Below, piece by piece: positions 49,701 to 60,110 of a stretch of DNA of 64,000 nucleotides. The translations under genes were made by a program, and so were the position numbers. Within the stretch, counting starts at the first letter, position 1. Each line of letters opens with the position of its first letter. The notes under the pieces were generated by a model, which saw only the letters and a program-made list of their open reading frames with translations, searched no databases and had not been told where the DNA came from. The DNA is from Ectocarpus siliculosus (taxonomy: Eukaryota; Sar; Phaeophyceae; Ectocarpales; Ectocarpaceae), in the NCBI GenBank assembly GCA_000310025.1, contig FN649742.1, forward strand, positions 1,503,618 through 1,567,617. Reading direction: 5' to 3'.

Positions 49701-49995
49701 ACATAAAAAAACATCCTGTCGTTACTCTATCGATACCTCACACCCACCCCTACTCACGCCGACGCAGACACAGACAGGCAGACTCAGCTCTTTCGCCTGT
49801 GCTGTATCTGTTGTTCGTGCGTGCTGAAAAATGGTACATACAGCAGCAGCTTACCGCAGCAGGAGCTGCTTTTTGCTTGTTTGTACAGCTTTTCCTGCAG
49901 GGATGGCTCTTGTTGTGCGGCAAGTTGCATTGTTTGTTTGTTGATGCGGACGAGAGGACGAGAGTGAGTGGTAGGCAAAAGCAGTACGTACCGTG

Positions 49996-50930
49996 TTAAA
50001 GGGACAGACAGAGTGCCTACCGTGTGTATGTAGACGTTGCATTTCGTGATTCCCGAGGATCGGATGTATGTGTTGTTTTTTTATTGCGTACCCGCGTCCA
50101 TCACGACCATTATTGCGTAGTGTGTCGGCTAATTAAGGTCCTTCCCGTTCGTGGTGTCAGCACACGCGCAACACGCGACTAAAATAAAAATATAAAGCTT
50201 GGGACTAGCAACGCCGACGATATTCGTCGGCTTGCTTTCAACAATATTGTTAATGTACTTGGCAGTATTCGAAGTGCAACTAAAATATTACCAAAATGTC
50301 GCGTGCATGTTTTCAGGGTATGCATGGCAACATCGAATCCACCAAAAACACAGCGGCCACCCATGTACATATGGGTTATTTGAGATCGAACACCGCCTGT
50401 TCATGGCCCCGGTGTGCCCCTACTGCTGTCACCCTGTCCGTGTCCAACCACATGCACAACAATCTACAACGGAGACAATCTATCCTACACTAGAAACTCC
50501 CCGGTTCAAAATACCGCCGGTCGCTGTGTGGTGCGTTTTTTTTTACTGGTGGCATCACATTCCGTGTTCTTCCAGAGACAAGAAGAGCAAAAAACATTTT
50601 TTATAGCTATTTTTTTTCAGAATTGCAAGGCGGACCCCAGCCCCGCCAACTTGATACCATTTGACTTCACATCCTAGATGTTCGTGTGTGTCGTATATGT
50701 ACAAAGCCCGGGTTGTTTGTGTGTGGATTACCACGGGTGGGTTCCATCCGCAGGGCTTGGTCCGGGGATTTCTCCACTCTCTTCTATTTTCTATGCATAC
50801 AATCTACGTACAAGAACCAACCGTACCAGCTTTTGTAGACTGACTCTGTGCCGTGTAGTTCATTCAGCGGCCGAAATGGTTATTTGACAAGTAAATGAAG
50901 TCTTCCTGCCTGAAACTGCCGTGTGCATGG
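49996..50930. other. No recognised gene
   Basis: Short frames only, no family signature. Low-complexity T-rich stretches at 50528 and 50608. Nothing else was identified. Confidence 0.3.
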
Positions 50931-50932
50931 TC

Positions 50933-50942
50933 TATATAAATA
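50933..50942 (+). promoter_or_regulatory. Candidate TATA box
   Basis: TATATAAATA is a strong match to the eukaryotic TATA consensus. A pyrimidine-rich CTCTCTTTGCTGCTGG lies about 20 bases downstream, where transcription could begin. It points towards the possible exons at 51.8-52.8 kb. Position and motif only; no other evidence. Confidence 0.35.
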
Positions 50943-51772
50943 GAGTCCGCTCTCTCTTTGCTGCTGGTGGAGGCGTATGTCCCCCCCTGGTCGCGCTTCG
51001 TGGGAGCATCATCATCACGTGGGCAGAAGTGTGTGTGACACTCAACAATCCCAGTAGTACCTCTCGATCGAGCACACACCTTTGTTTTTTTTTTTTTTCG
51101 CTGCTGCTCGGCCAACGCCCCCAACTAACGGCAAAACAAATGAGGCGTGTGGTGTGTCCGTGCATCAGGAAGATTCGAAAAAATCAATGTTGGGCCATGC
51201 CACGGACGGAAAGACAGACACGCGAAACAAGGCCCACCGAACACTCTGTCCGGCGTTACTTGGACACCAGCTTCGGACTTCACATTTGGCGCTAACGAAG
51301 AAGAGTCTCCACCGGAGAAATAAGGTGTCGGGCGGCGGAGAGGATTTGTGACAGGTATACATCAATTTGTTTGTGCGCGTGAGCTGCCGTGGGAGTTCTT
51401 CTTGCTGATGGTGTTGTTGTCTGTCTTCCTTTCGCTCTCGCTCCTCCAATCTCCATCATCATCATCCATCTCTCATCATCCATGTTTGTTTGATAAGGAT
51501 TTGATGTGTGCGTCTTGTATGGTACAACATGCGACCAGTGGGAGCCAGTGGATGCCCCTGTGTGTATGCTCGACGAAATAGATGGTTGACGAGCGATCGA
51601 TGGAGGATAGGAGGCCAGCTCTCGGCCATTGGACGCAGCAGAACCCCCCCCGTCTCGGTCGCCACGGAAGGTAGCGAGCGCACCAGGCCGAACGTGGGAT
51701 TTATTTCCTTGAGGCAGGCAGGCTACAGGCAAAATCAACGGGAAGAAGCACACAGCCTCTCACAGCAGTGCC

Positions 51773-52764
51773 GTAGTTGGCTCCCGCACCAAGACACAGC
51801 AGTAGTAGTAGCCTTTGCAGCAGCAGCGAGTGCCCCAAGCATGCTGCCGACCCCAACACCGGCCTCCCAGCCAAGCGATGGTCTTGGCGAGAGTGCGGTC
51901 GATCATACCCGCGCTACCACAGGATGGTGCTGGTGCGTCCGCATACACGGGGCACGCTTTGCCCCCTTTTTTTTTCTTCCTGTAATTGCCGCGCTCTTGC
52001 TCAACATCACGCACACCACGCCTGCGGTCGTTGACAAAATTACTTGGGTAAAAGACTCGGGATTCATACACGGCCCTGTTTGCAGGTCTCCCCGCGCCTC
52101 AAACTTAAGATCCCGTCTCCCGGCGCGGGCGGGTATTGGCGCCGCTGCCGCTGCTGGTGTGGCTAGGGAGCGGGACACGAGAGATGCCACTATGCAGGAC
52201 GCTGGGGAATCGGATGGCGGTGGCGGGGAAAAAACAACCGCACCTAGCGAGGTGAGGTGGTCGTTGATTGTTGATGCGCTCCCTGCTGCAACGGCGATTT
52301 TTCTCTCTTGGAGGGTGTACGGACTCCTGCTGCTGCTGCTGCTGCTGCTCCTGTCGAACGAGAGTTTTTTTCATCCATGTTTGTTTTTGTTGGAGCACAT
52401 GCTTCAGGGGGTAGAGGGAGCCGGAACACACACGCGACAAGGGGAGCGCTCTGGGTCTGCCTACTTCTGTAGCTATGATACAGTATCCCGCGGTGTAGCG
52501 TACGCATTGAAGCAAGTGCATGATTTTTTGTGTCTCGAACCTCTCATCGGGGTTTTTTTCTTCATCTTTTCATCTTTTCGCGATCAAAAAGCTGTGTGTA
52601 CCCCGCCGTCAAGCCGTTTACAGGCACACTTTCGCGTCCAGCATCTCGTCCCGTGTTCACGCCATTCACCACAGCGCCTACTCCATCCAGCTCGCACGCT
52701 AGACTTCATGGGTCCTACCCTCCGACACTCATGTCTACTGCAACACCTTATCCAGGAATGGTAG
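51773..52764 (+). CDS. Possible small gene of unknown function (low confidence)
   Basis: The plus strand is open from 51508 to 52764 (418 codons), but its middle contains T-rich intron-like sequence. A spliced model is more likely. One candidate exon lies around 51773-51900 (Ala/Pro/Ser-rich, SAPSMLPTPTPASQPSDGLG). Another is 52086-52251 between TTTGCAG and GAG|GTGAGG (GIGAAAAAGVARERDTRDAT). A last one begins near 52611 after TTTACAG. The second exon ends in phase 0 and can run on to the stop at 52764. No domain or motif is recognisable; a Leu10 run at about 52325-52355 comes from a CTG microsatellite and is probably intronic. Confidence 0.25.
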
Positions 52765-53665
52765 GAGATCGAGCAATTGTACACAGCAGTCAGTATCCTT
52801 TCAGGGGCGCCTTGTTTTGTTTCTTGTTTTTTCTAACCCAACAAACAAGCTGAAACTAGGAACGATCACAACTTGTTTAGCCGCACAAATTGAAATGGTT
52901 GAACTTTTCGGCGCCCTCCGTCAAACTGCGCTGTGCTTCTTGCAACCAACGTGCAGTAAAAAATATGCCGCATCTGTTTATATAATAGTAGGATGGATGA
53001 GGTTGTCCTGTGGTGGTTGCCGTCTAGACGCAAACGAGCTCAACGAGGTTCTGACCTTCATGCGCTGTAACTAACCGCCAAAAAGACGTGGGCCCATGAC
53101 TCCCACGAAATTTTAAGTTTCGAAAAATATTCATAATCGATCACAGAAGCACCGCAAGCCTCTCCAAACAAGATGATAATTGCCAACGGCATGTTTCCAG
53201 TGGTGGAACAAGAAGTTTACTTTCTGAGAACACGGTCTGAGCTCTCGAGACAACGACGTGAACGTGAAGTATGCATAGATTGGGCCACCTGCTGGACATG
53301 CAGCAGAAGACCCGAGAGACTTCGCCTTGTTTGGGCCCCTCGTGTCCGTCGGTGTATTAATTATCCATGACTGCAGAGAGAGAGAAACGCGACGTTCGGT
53401 TATGTATCAACCACCACAACCATCCCCTTACAAGCATATGCATATCATCGTGAGTAAATTTATTTGACGGTGGCCGTCGTCTCTGCGGGAGGGATAAAGT
53501 AGCTGCGAGAGCAGCAGTAGCAAGTTGTGAGGGGGCCGAGCGCGGCGAGAAGCGAATGATTGTGAAGTTTGGTGTTGGCAGCTGAGGTAGCCGCAAGTGG
53601 GCCCCGTCTTCCTTTTTTAAAAGGTTGTTCGCCCTCTGGTGAGTTGAAGTTCGTCGCGGCGCTCC

Positions 53666-53709
<44 letters not shown>

Positions 53710-54104
53710 TACGCGTGCTCGTTCGTGAGATTTCTGTTCCCTGTACAGCCTGTAAAGAACGAGAAAAATAGATCCAAAAAGAAGAGAACACAAACGTTTT
53801 ATTATTACACGGATGCATACCATTGTAACAAGTAGTTACATATGCGTATAGATGTACGGCGATCTTGGGCGGGTCGACAAGCACCAGCCAACACTACACA
53901 AAGAGGCACGGACAGCAGCACATTCCCAAGCGGGCACACGGACTTACAAATTCAAAGCACTGAACCTAACCCTAATCTGACTGCTCTACTCCAGTTTGCG
54001 AATGGGTGCATACCTTCTTGTACTATGCATAGTCCATGCTACACTAAAATCCTATGAATACAGAAGTACTACAGCAGTAGATAGAGCCTGCACCGGACTA
54101 CAGC
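52765..54104. other. No recognised gene
   Basis: Contains a (TC)n microsatellite at 53666-53707 and several short frames without family signature. The (TC)n run makes a spurious Arg-Glu repeat on the minus strand. Confidence 0.35.
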
Positions 54105-54165
54105 AGTACTGGGGTCCCTATAGTGCAGGTGTGTCCAGAGATTTTACCTGCACTATTGCGGACCG
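54105..54165. repeat. CACTATA hairpin element, copy 1
   Basis: The arms ATAGTGCAGGT (54120-54130) and ACCTGCACTAT (54146-54156) are perfect complements around a 15-base loop, extended imperfectly outward by GGGTCCCT. The same words occur in hairpins at 56180-56257 and 56765-56851. Confidence 0.65.
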
Positions 54166-54309
54166 TTCGGGTCCATTTTATTTTCGTATACCTTTTTTTG
54201 GGTAAGTTAGCCTGTGACCACGGGAATCGACCCCGTCAAGTGTTAGACTAGTATAGTACGGACAGAAGAAGGTACTGAGCAGAGAGAACGGAACAGTTTT
54301 TCATGCGAA

Positions 54310-54480
54310 GAAAACAAGAACATAACGGGTACCCAGTGATGGATATTGGTCGGGCAGAAGGGTTCGATACAATACGCCCATCGTATCGAGAAAAAAACAC
54401 AAATACCGATATTTTGTTCGATATCCCGAAAATGGCTCGATACGTATCGAGTATCGATACTCGATATCGATACGGCTGTT
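54310..54480. mobile_element. ATCGATA-rich repeat element, copy 1
   Basis: Dense in ATCGATAC/GTATCGAT words (for example at 54443-54472). It begins near a GGGTACCCAGTGATGGATA block, which resembles the reverse complement of the end of the element at 56020-56178. Probably a short non-autonomous element; ends are not firmly set. Confidence 0.5.
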
Positions 54481-56019
54481 TTGAAGGCCTCGGTTACAAG
54501 AAGAGCGAGCGTTACGCAACTACACGTACCCTGGCACACCCAAACCCTTATCTGAAGTATACAGCAGTGCGCATGACGTGCGCGCATGGTCCGGCGGCAT
54601 GGAAGTAGTGGTGTTTGCCAGGTGCCAGGTGTGTGCAGTTGAACATCATGAGCACATCACCAGCGGGCACACGTTGTGATGTGATGTTGTGCATACAAAA
54701 CTGCATCGTGCAAGAGGCAGGGTTGGTTGTGTAGCTATGTCCACCAGATATATTTTACATTTTACAGTCAGTGTGCATGTGTGTATACACGTACACACTA
54801 TAACACCGCCGTACGGTTGCGATCGAATTAGTGCAAGCTCGACTGCGAGCAGGATTTCATGACAAAAAAACGCGGAACCAACTCGAACACTTGGTTTTAT
54901 ATTATCTTTACCTTCTGTCACGGTTAATTTAGTTACGGTTTCAAGGAGTTGCACCTTTGGGAGGTTTGCATTATTCCAATAGGGTGTGTATAGTTCTGTA
55001 CATTCTGCAGAGCTCCTTGCAGAGCGTGTCGCCCGCGCGTACGCTTCCCACTTCCTTTGTTGGCACTTGTGCTTGGCAATAATCAAAGCGAATACCGTAT
55101 CCACGACCGGAGACCTTCTCCACGTTCCACAAGCCTCCTTCTAGGCTTTCTCTACCGCTGTTCAAGCGCTCCTTCGAACTCGGTGCAAGAGCGAGAGACT
55201 GCTACCAACAGGTCGGTAGCTGTTTAGTCACCATTTAGTCATGCGTGGGATCCTCTCAGAACCAGACATGTGCATATGTGGCCCCTGCGAGCCTTGAACC
55301 AGAAGCTCGAGTCCTCTCCTACAAGACCTTCTCAAGTCACAGGATCCCTCTCCGATTACAGTCTCTCCACTTGCTACACTTCACAGTTATGCATGCAAAA
55401 TTCCACCCACCAGTTGTGGGTGTCCAACAATCAGCAATGCACCTCGAGCGAGTATCAACTCTAGACACCCAACAGCCAAAAGGAAACAAAAGAAAAAACA
55501 TGGCGAAAACATTATGTGCGAAAATCAAACGCTTGCCAAACTTGAACACGACATCACCTCTATTCATCACACGCCCAAGTGGTCGGACATGAAATCAAGC
55601 ACACCTTGCCAATACGTATTACAAGTCCCAAAACCAAGTTCACACCGCATAAATTGTCCGCAGGAGGTACGGCCTCTGTTCGCACTAATGTAGTAGCTCT
55701 ACTGCTGAAACTGCGGGAAACGCCAAACCTACGTAAGGAGGCAAGCTGACTCTAACGGGGATGACTGCTACTCATTCGGCAGAGGCAGCGCTATCGCCGG
55801 CGACAAAGCCGAATTCTTGAAGGCTCATGTTGCACACCGATGTGGTTCTCAGGAGCTGAGACACAGGCGCTGTTGGTGTGGTGTGTGGCTGGCAGGGGCT
55901 GGTGTGTGTGTGGTGTGTGGTTGTGATGGTAGTGGGGGGCGACAGGAGTAGGCGCGTAGGCGCCGGAGCGAAAAAAGGGGGTAGACAGCTGGGAAACTGA
56001 CCCCCCCCCCCCGGTAAAA
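54481..56019. other. No recognised gene
   Basis: Only short frames of no recognised family. A homopolymer C run lies at about 55999-56012. Nothing else was identified. Confidence 0.35.
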
Positions 56020-56178
56020 AGGGGGCCAAAATATCGAACATCGAATACCGATATCGATACCGATACCGATTCGTATCGACAAATATCGGCGTGGAAACCG
56101 GCAATACCGATACTGCGTATCGTCGATATATATCAGTTTTGTATCGATATTCGATACCAAACTATCCAACCCTGGGGG
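56020..56178. mobile_element. ATCGATA-rich repeat element, copy 2
   Basis: Rich in CGATACCGATATCGATACCG-type words. The right end, reverse complemented, starts CAGGGTTGGATAG, a hAT-like terminus. Similar in words and flank (GGTACC) to the copy at 54310-54480, in opposite orientation. No target duplication could be fixed. Confidence 0.5.
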
Positions 56179-56179
56179 T

Positions 56180-56257
56180 ACCTGCACTACTCAAAAGAAT
56201 GCCTGTGAATAGTGCAGGTTGGGCACTATTGAGGTGTCGAATATCCCTCAATAGTGC
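56180..56257. repeat. CACTATA hairpin element, copy 2
   Basis: Two adjacent stems: CCTGCACTA (56180) pairs with TAGTGCAGG (about 56210), and GCACTATTGAGG (56223) pairs perfectly with CCTCAATAGTGC ending at 56257. Confidence 0.65.
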
Positions 56258-56490
56258 AGGGCCTGCAGTTAGAGGAGATGTTTGACTTCATGGTGTGGCG
56301 CTCACGCTTTGCGGGGCTAACAGAGTACGAAATGGATCGAATTACAGTAGTTCCGGGCCCTGTTCTAGCGTGGGCGTGGGCAGACTGTCTCGCGACGGGT
56401 GTGGTTCTCCCCTGTCGCACACACAGATGATGCAGAACAATTTCTTGCATGTTGCACCGTTATTTTCTTCCTGCCTCAGCACTCGTACTG

Positions 56491-56708
56491 TACGGTACAC
56501 GACACAAGATACCACACTCCCTGGCCTGATTTTCAGAGCTCGGTTTCTCAACAGCAGAGAGAGCCACAGCGCCGAAAACGGCGGCGTTAAACGCTTCGGG
56601 TCAAGAGCTCTCCGAAAATGTATCGTTTCGTTTATGCGTCCTCTCGGTCGTGAAGTAATCGAGCTTTGAAAATGGCTCCAGGTGTGTTCTCTTGTGTCGT
56701 ATACGGTA
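56491..56708. mobile_element. MITE with long terminal inverted repeats, TA target site (copy B)
   Basis: Aligns over its full length with the reverse complement of copy A (5391-5610). Its arms are more diverged: the left starts TACGGTACACGACACAAGAT, and the right ends in the complement of TACCGTATACGACACAAGAG. The shared core includes CAGCGCCGAAAACGGCGGCG. TA lies at both ends. Non-coding. Confidence 0.85.
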
Positions 56709-56764
56709 CTGCACACCCTGAACTTGTCGCTCGAACCAACCCTTCAACGCTAAATACGTACCAC

Positions 56765-56851
56765 AGTACAGGGACCTATATAGTGCGGGGGGGTGTCCTG
56801 AAATTGTTCCGGCACTATACCGGACGTCGGCACTATATAGGTCCCTGTACT
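56765..56851. repeat. CACTATA hairpin element, copy 3 (perfect 22-base arms)
   Basis: The 22 bases at 56765-56786 (AGTACAGGGACCTATATAGT then GC) are an exact reverse complement of 56830-56851, with a 43-base loop that itself repeats the CACTATA word. This is the best preserved of the three related hairpins. Confidence 0.8.
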
Positions 56852-57821
56852 GCTATACTGCTGCCTCTTTTTCTGTAGGAACGTTATCCGAAAAGTTTCA
56901 CTTCTTGACTCAGAACGGTACACATACACACCATCCCATCGGCGGGCCTGGGCGACGGGAACGAACGCTGATTGGGCGGCGCCCCGAACGAAGACAAGCC
57001 AGGCGTTTGAGATATGCATACACCACTTCAATGTTATCTATCAAACCATGTCCGTTCTCCGGGGAGGGAAAAGACACCCTGCAGGCTCGTCGTTCATGGT
57101 TTCGGGAGGAAAGAGGTAGAAGATTCGAAGATTCCGAAAGGAAGAGCGCGCTGCGAAAACAAACAACGCGGAGACTTGCATTACATCAATCAGTGGCCGT
57201 TATGTAACATACACTGAATGAATCAAATCGTCACCGCCGCTGTTGAGGAATTGAAGAGTTTTTTGGGTTCTCTCAAGGCCTCCCATCCATGTCGTCCCGT
57301 AAGCTTCTCTCAGGCCAGTCCTCACATGTCCCCCCTGTGCCCCTGTTCAATTTTAATTGTCCTCACACGCGCTTCGGGCGGCATAACAATTTTGTTTGGT
57401 GCCCAAAGAGTTCGTGGTCGTGCGGGCCGCCACATACGTACCTCCATTCTTCCCCGGGCCGCACAGAATGGAACCTAGCTTTCGTGTCCACAGGTCGGGT
57501 CGCCCAAGTTAGTGTCGTTAACGTTAACACTCTTGGTTCGAGATGGACCTCGGCGCTTAAGCTCTGGTGTTTGGTTGTGCGTGTTTTGACAAAGTCGTCA
57601 GCGAGCAATACTACGTGGGTCCACTCCTCCTCACGAATGTTTTTTTTTCCTTTAACGAAGTTGGTGGACTGAATGGTGTAGCGGCAGGTGTTCTCTTGTG
57701 TAATGTGGTTTTGAGTGCAGTAGAATCAACGGCAGTGCTATTGAAGACCCGTGGATAGATGCAGGGGCGAGAGATGCAACCTTCTTGATTACCCTTATGA
57801 TCCGTCAGGTACATACATGCC
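56852..57821. other. No recognised gene
   Basis: Open frames at 56905-57207 and 57289-57672 (plus) have no family signature. Nothing else was identified. Confidence 0.3.
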
Positions 57822-58128
57822 GGTCGCCCCGGTGGTCAAGTTGGTATCCTCGAAACCTTCTATAGGTCAGGTCAGGGGTTCGAATCCCGGCGTAAGCGAG
57901 TTTTGCTCTCGCTTCCGCTTCTGGTCTACCTAGTGGATAGCGCTAGTTCGTGTGTATACAGAGGGAAGAGAGTGCAGAACTCTTGTCGCAATAAAAATCG
58001 AAGGCAAAGTACCGCAGGAGGGGAGGGTAGAGAGGGGCTCTTCTGTGTGACCACGGGTTGGAGTAAACGACACTATTAGTGCTGTGAGCGCTGATTTGAA
58101 GTGAAGACAGAAAAAAATAAATAATACA
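57822..58128 (+). mobile_element. tRNA-derived SINE, copy 4
   Basis: The only plus-strand copy. The head GGTCGCCCCGGTGGTCAAGT carries a variant box A, box B GGTTCGAATCC is intact at about 57878, and the A-rich tail is at 58110-58128. The body matches the reverse complements of copies 1-3. Confidence 0.9.
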
Positions 58129-58319
58129 ACATTGGTTTTGTTCACCTCATGTCTCCCACTTTTTCTCAAGTCAGTTTTGAGGGTCGGAGCGTGAAAACAG
58201 TGGGCAGAACCCGTGTACGGCTGAGAGGGATCCAAATCCGGTTAGGACAGAAAAATGGGGGGGACATGGACACATTCTGTGTACTCAACTCTCTTTTGCA
58301 GCTCCGCGCACCCGCACAG

Positions 58320-60069
58320 ATGGCTGCCGCTACTCTCTACCGCCGTAGTCGGAGAGTAAGTCTTTGTGCTTGGCGGCTTGCGTTGCCGACACGCTTATGC
58401 CCATGCTGCTTTGCACATTGTCGCATCTCTGCCCGCAACCAACTTGGTTGGTGTGTTTGGACATACAACGAACGTGCCTGTCGTTGTTGCTTTTCTGAAT
58501 TTTCCCCGAAACACACTGGCCTGTCTTCTAGAAGCAGCATGGAGCAAGGCTGCTGCTGTATCCATTCCGGCAGCTTTTGAGAACCAGCAACTTGGTGCTG
58601 TTTTTTTTTTTTTTGTTTGGTTGCTGCTGGTGAGACCCGGTTTGGTGGAAACTACGGTCGTTCTCGCACAAAAAAACGGCCTCCTCAGCTTTCCTCTCTC
58701 CACACCACCTCCTCTGCCTTGGCGTCCTCCGCTTACCTCCTGCCCTCTCTCAGGACCCGACCATCGAGCTCCGCAAGAGCTGCGACTACTGCGTGCGGCT
58801 GAAGCGAGCCTGCGACGGAAAGAACCCTTGCTCCCTGTGCGCCCGCCGGCACAAGCCGTGCACCCGCAGCGCGAGGAAGAAGAGCGGCCCGGCGAAGGGC
58901 ACCAAGTACGCCCCGCGTCGGAAACGGTCCGTGATCGCGGAGTGGGCGGATCGCACCTCTGGGGCGAGAGGGCCCCTACTGCCCCACGAGTTTCCGGGTG
59001 GTGGCACCCGCGGGGGAGGCGGCCAGCTGCCACACCACGATTTTCCCCTTGCGCCAATCGACGCGGCAGGAATGAGGGCGGCGGGGAGGGCGTACTATAG
59101 CGGCGGTGGACTGTCGGCGCAGGCCGCCGCAGCCGCAGTCGCAGCCGCAGCCGCGGCGGGCGGGAGGTTCGGCGCGGAGGCGTTGTGGGAAGAGGGGGGT
59201 CCGCTGCCCGGGCAGGGGCGAGGGCGGCGGCCGGGCGAAGAGGGTCACCCGTCGTCGTCGCTGTCTCCTTCCTCTGGGCTCCCGTTCCCGTGGTACGCGC
59301 CGGGGCCATCCCCGCACGAAGAGACAGAGGGTAGGGGGGGAGAACGGGGGGGCGTCGGCGGCGGCAGGGGGTTTGCTCCTCCTCCCATGGGGTACGCGCC
59401 GACCACGGCGGAGGAGCTCTCGCGACGGCAGCAGGAGCACGGCTACCACCACCGCGCCTCGTATTCGATGTCGTCCTTGGAAGCGGAAGCCGCAGCGGCG
59501 GCGGCGGCGGCGGCGGCTGGGCGGAGACCGGGGGTGCCGGCGGCTCCGGAGCCGTACAGGAGGAGGACGCTGGAGCTGCCCCCGGGACACTGGGCGAGTC
59601 CGTCGGATCCTTTCCTCAGGTCGCCGCAGCAGGGAGAAGCGGCGCTGGCGCAGGGCAAGCGGGTCCGGCTAGTGAGTTCCCGTAGTGGTTGGGGTTGAAC
59701 TCTTTTTTGCGATGGCGCGGGGGTGTCGCGCGCTGAAAGCCCGAACGGTAGATAGCCAAGCACGTCTTGGGCTAGAGCATATGTGTGTATTTGGTTGCTA
59801 TTGCGGTGTTGGACCCGGATGGCGTGAACGCTCATATTTGTATTATTAGTTTTTGGTTTGCCAATGTTGAAGAGGCTTTGTTGGCAGGCACCACCTGTCT
59901 GACAATTTCTTACTTCGAAGTATATGCCAATCGAGTACAGCAGTAGCGTATGCGCGCCTTGAACTCGACGGGCGTGTCTTATCCTTTTTATTGTTTGTTT
60001 TCGAAGTTTATGGATAACACAGGGCGCGTGGACTCTTGACTGCCGCGGTGAATATCTCGTCGGCCGGAG

Positions 60070-60110
<41 letters not shown>

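Noticed and set aside
51508-52764. Single-exon 418-residue protein
   Set aside because: The frame crosses T-rich intron-like sequence and a CTG microsatellite giving a Leu run, with plausible splice sites at 52085 and 52252; reported only as a tentative spliced gene.
53600-53884. Arg-Glu-rich minus-strand protein
   Set aside because: Product of the (TC)n microsatellite at 53666-53707.
58395-59309. 304-codon minus-strand open frame
   Set aside because: Antisense shadow of the zinc-cluster exon 58754-59671.
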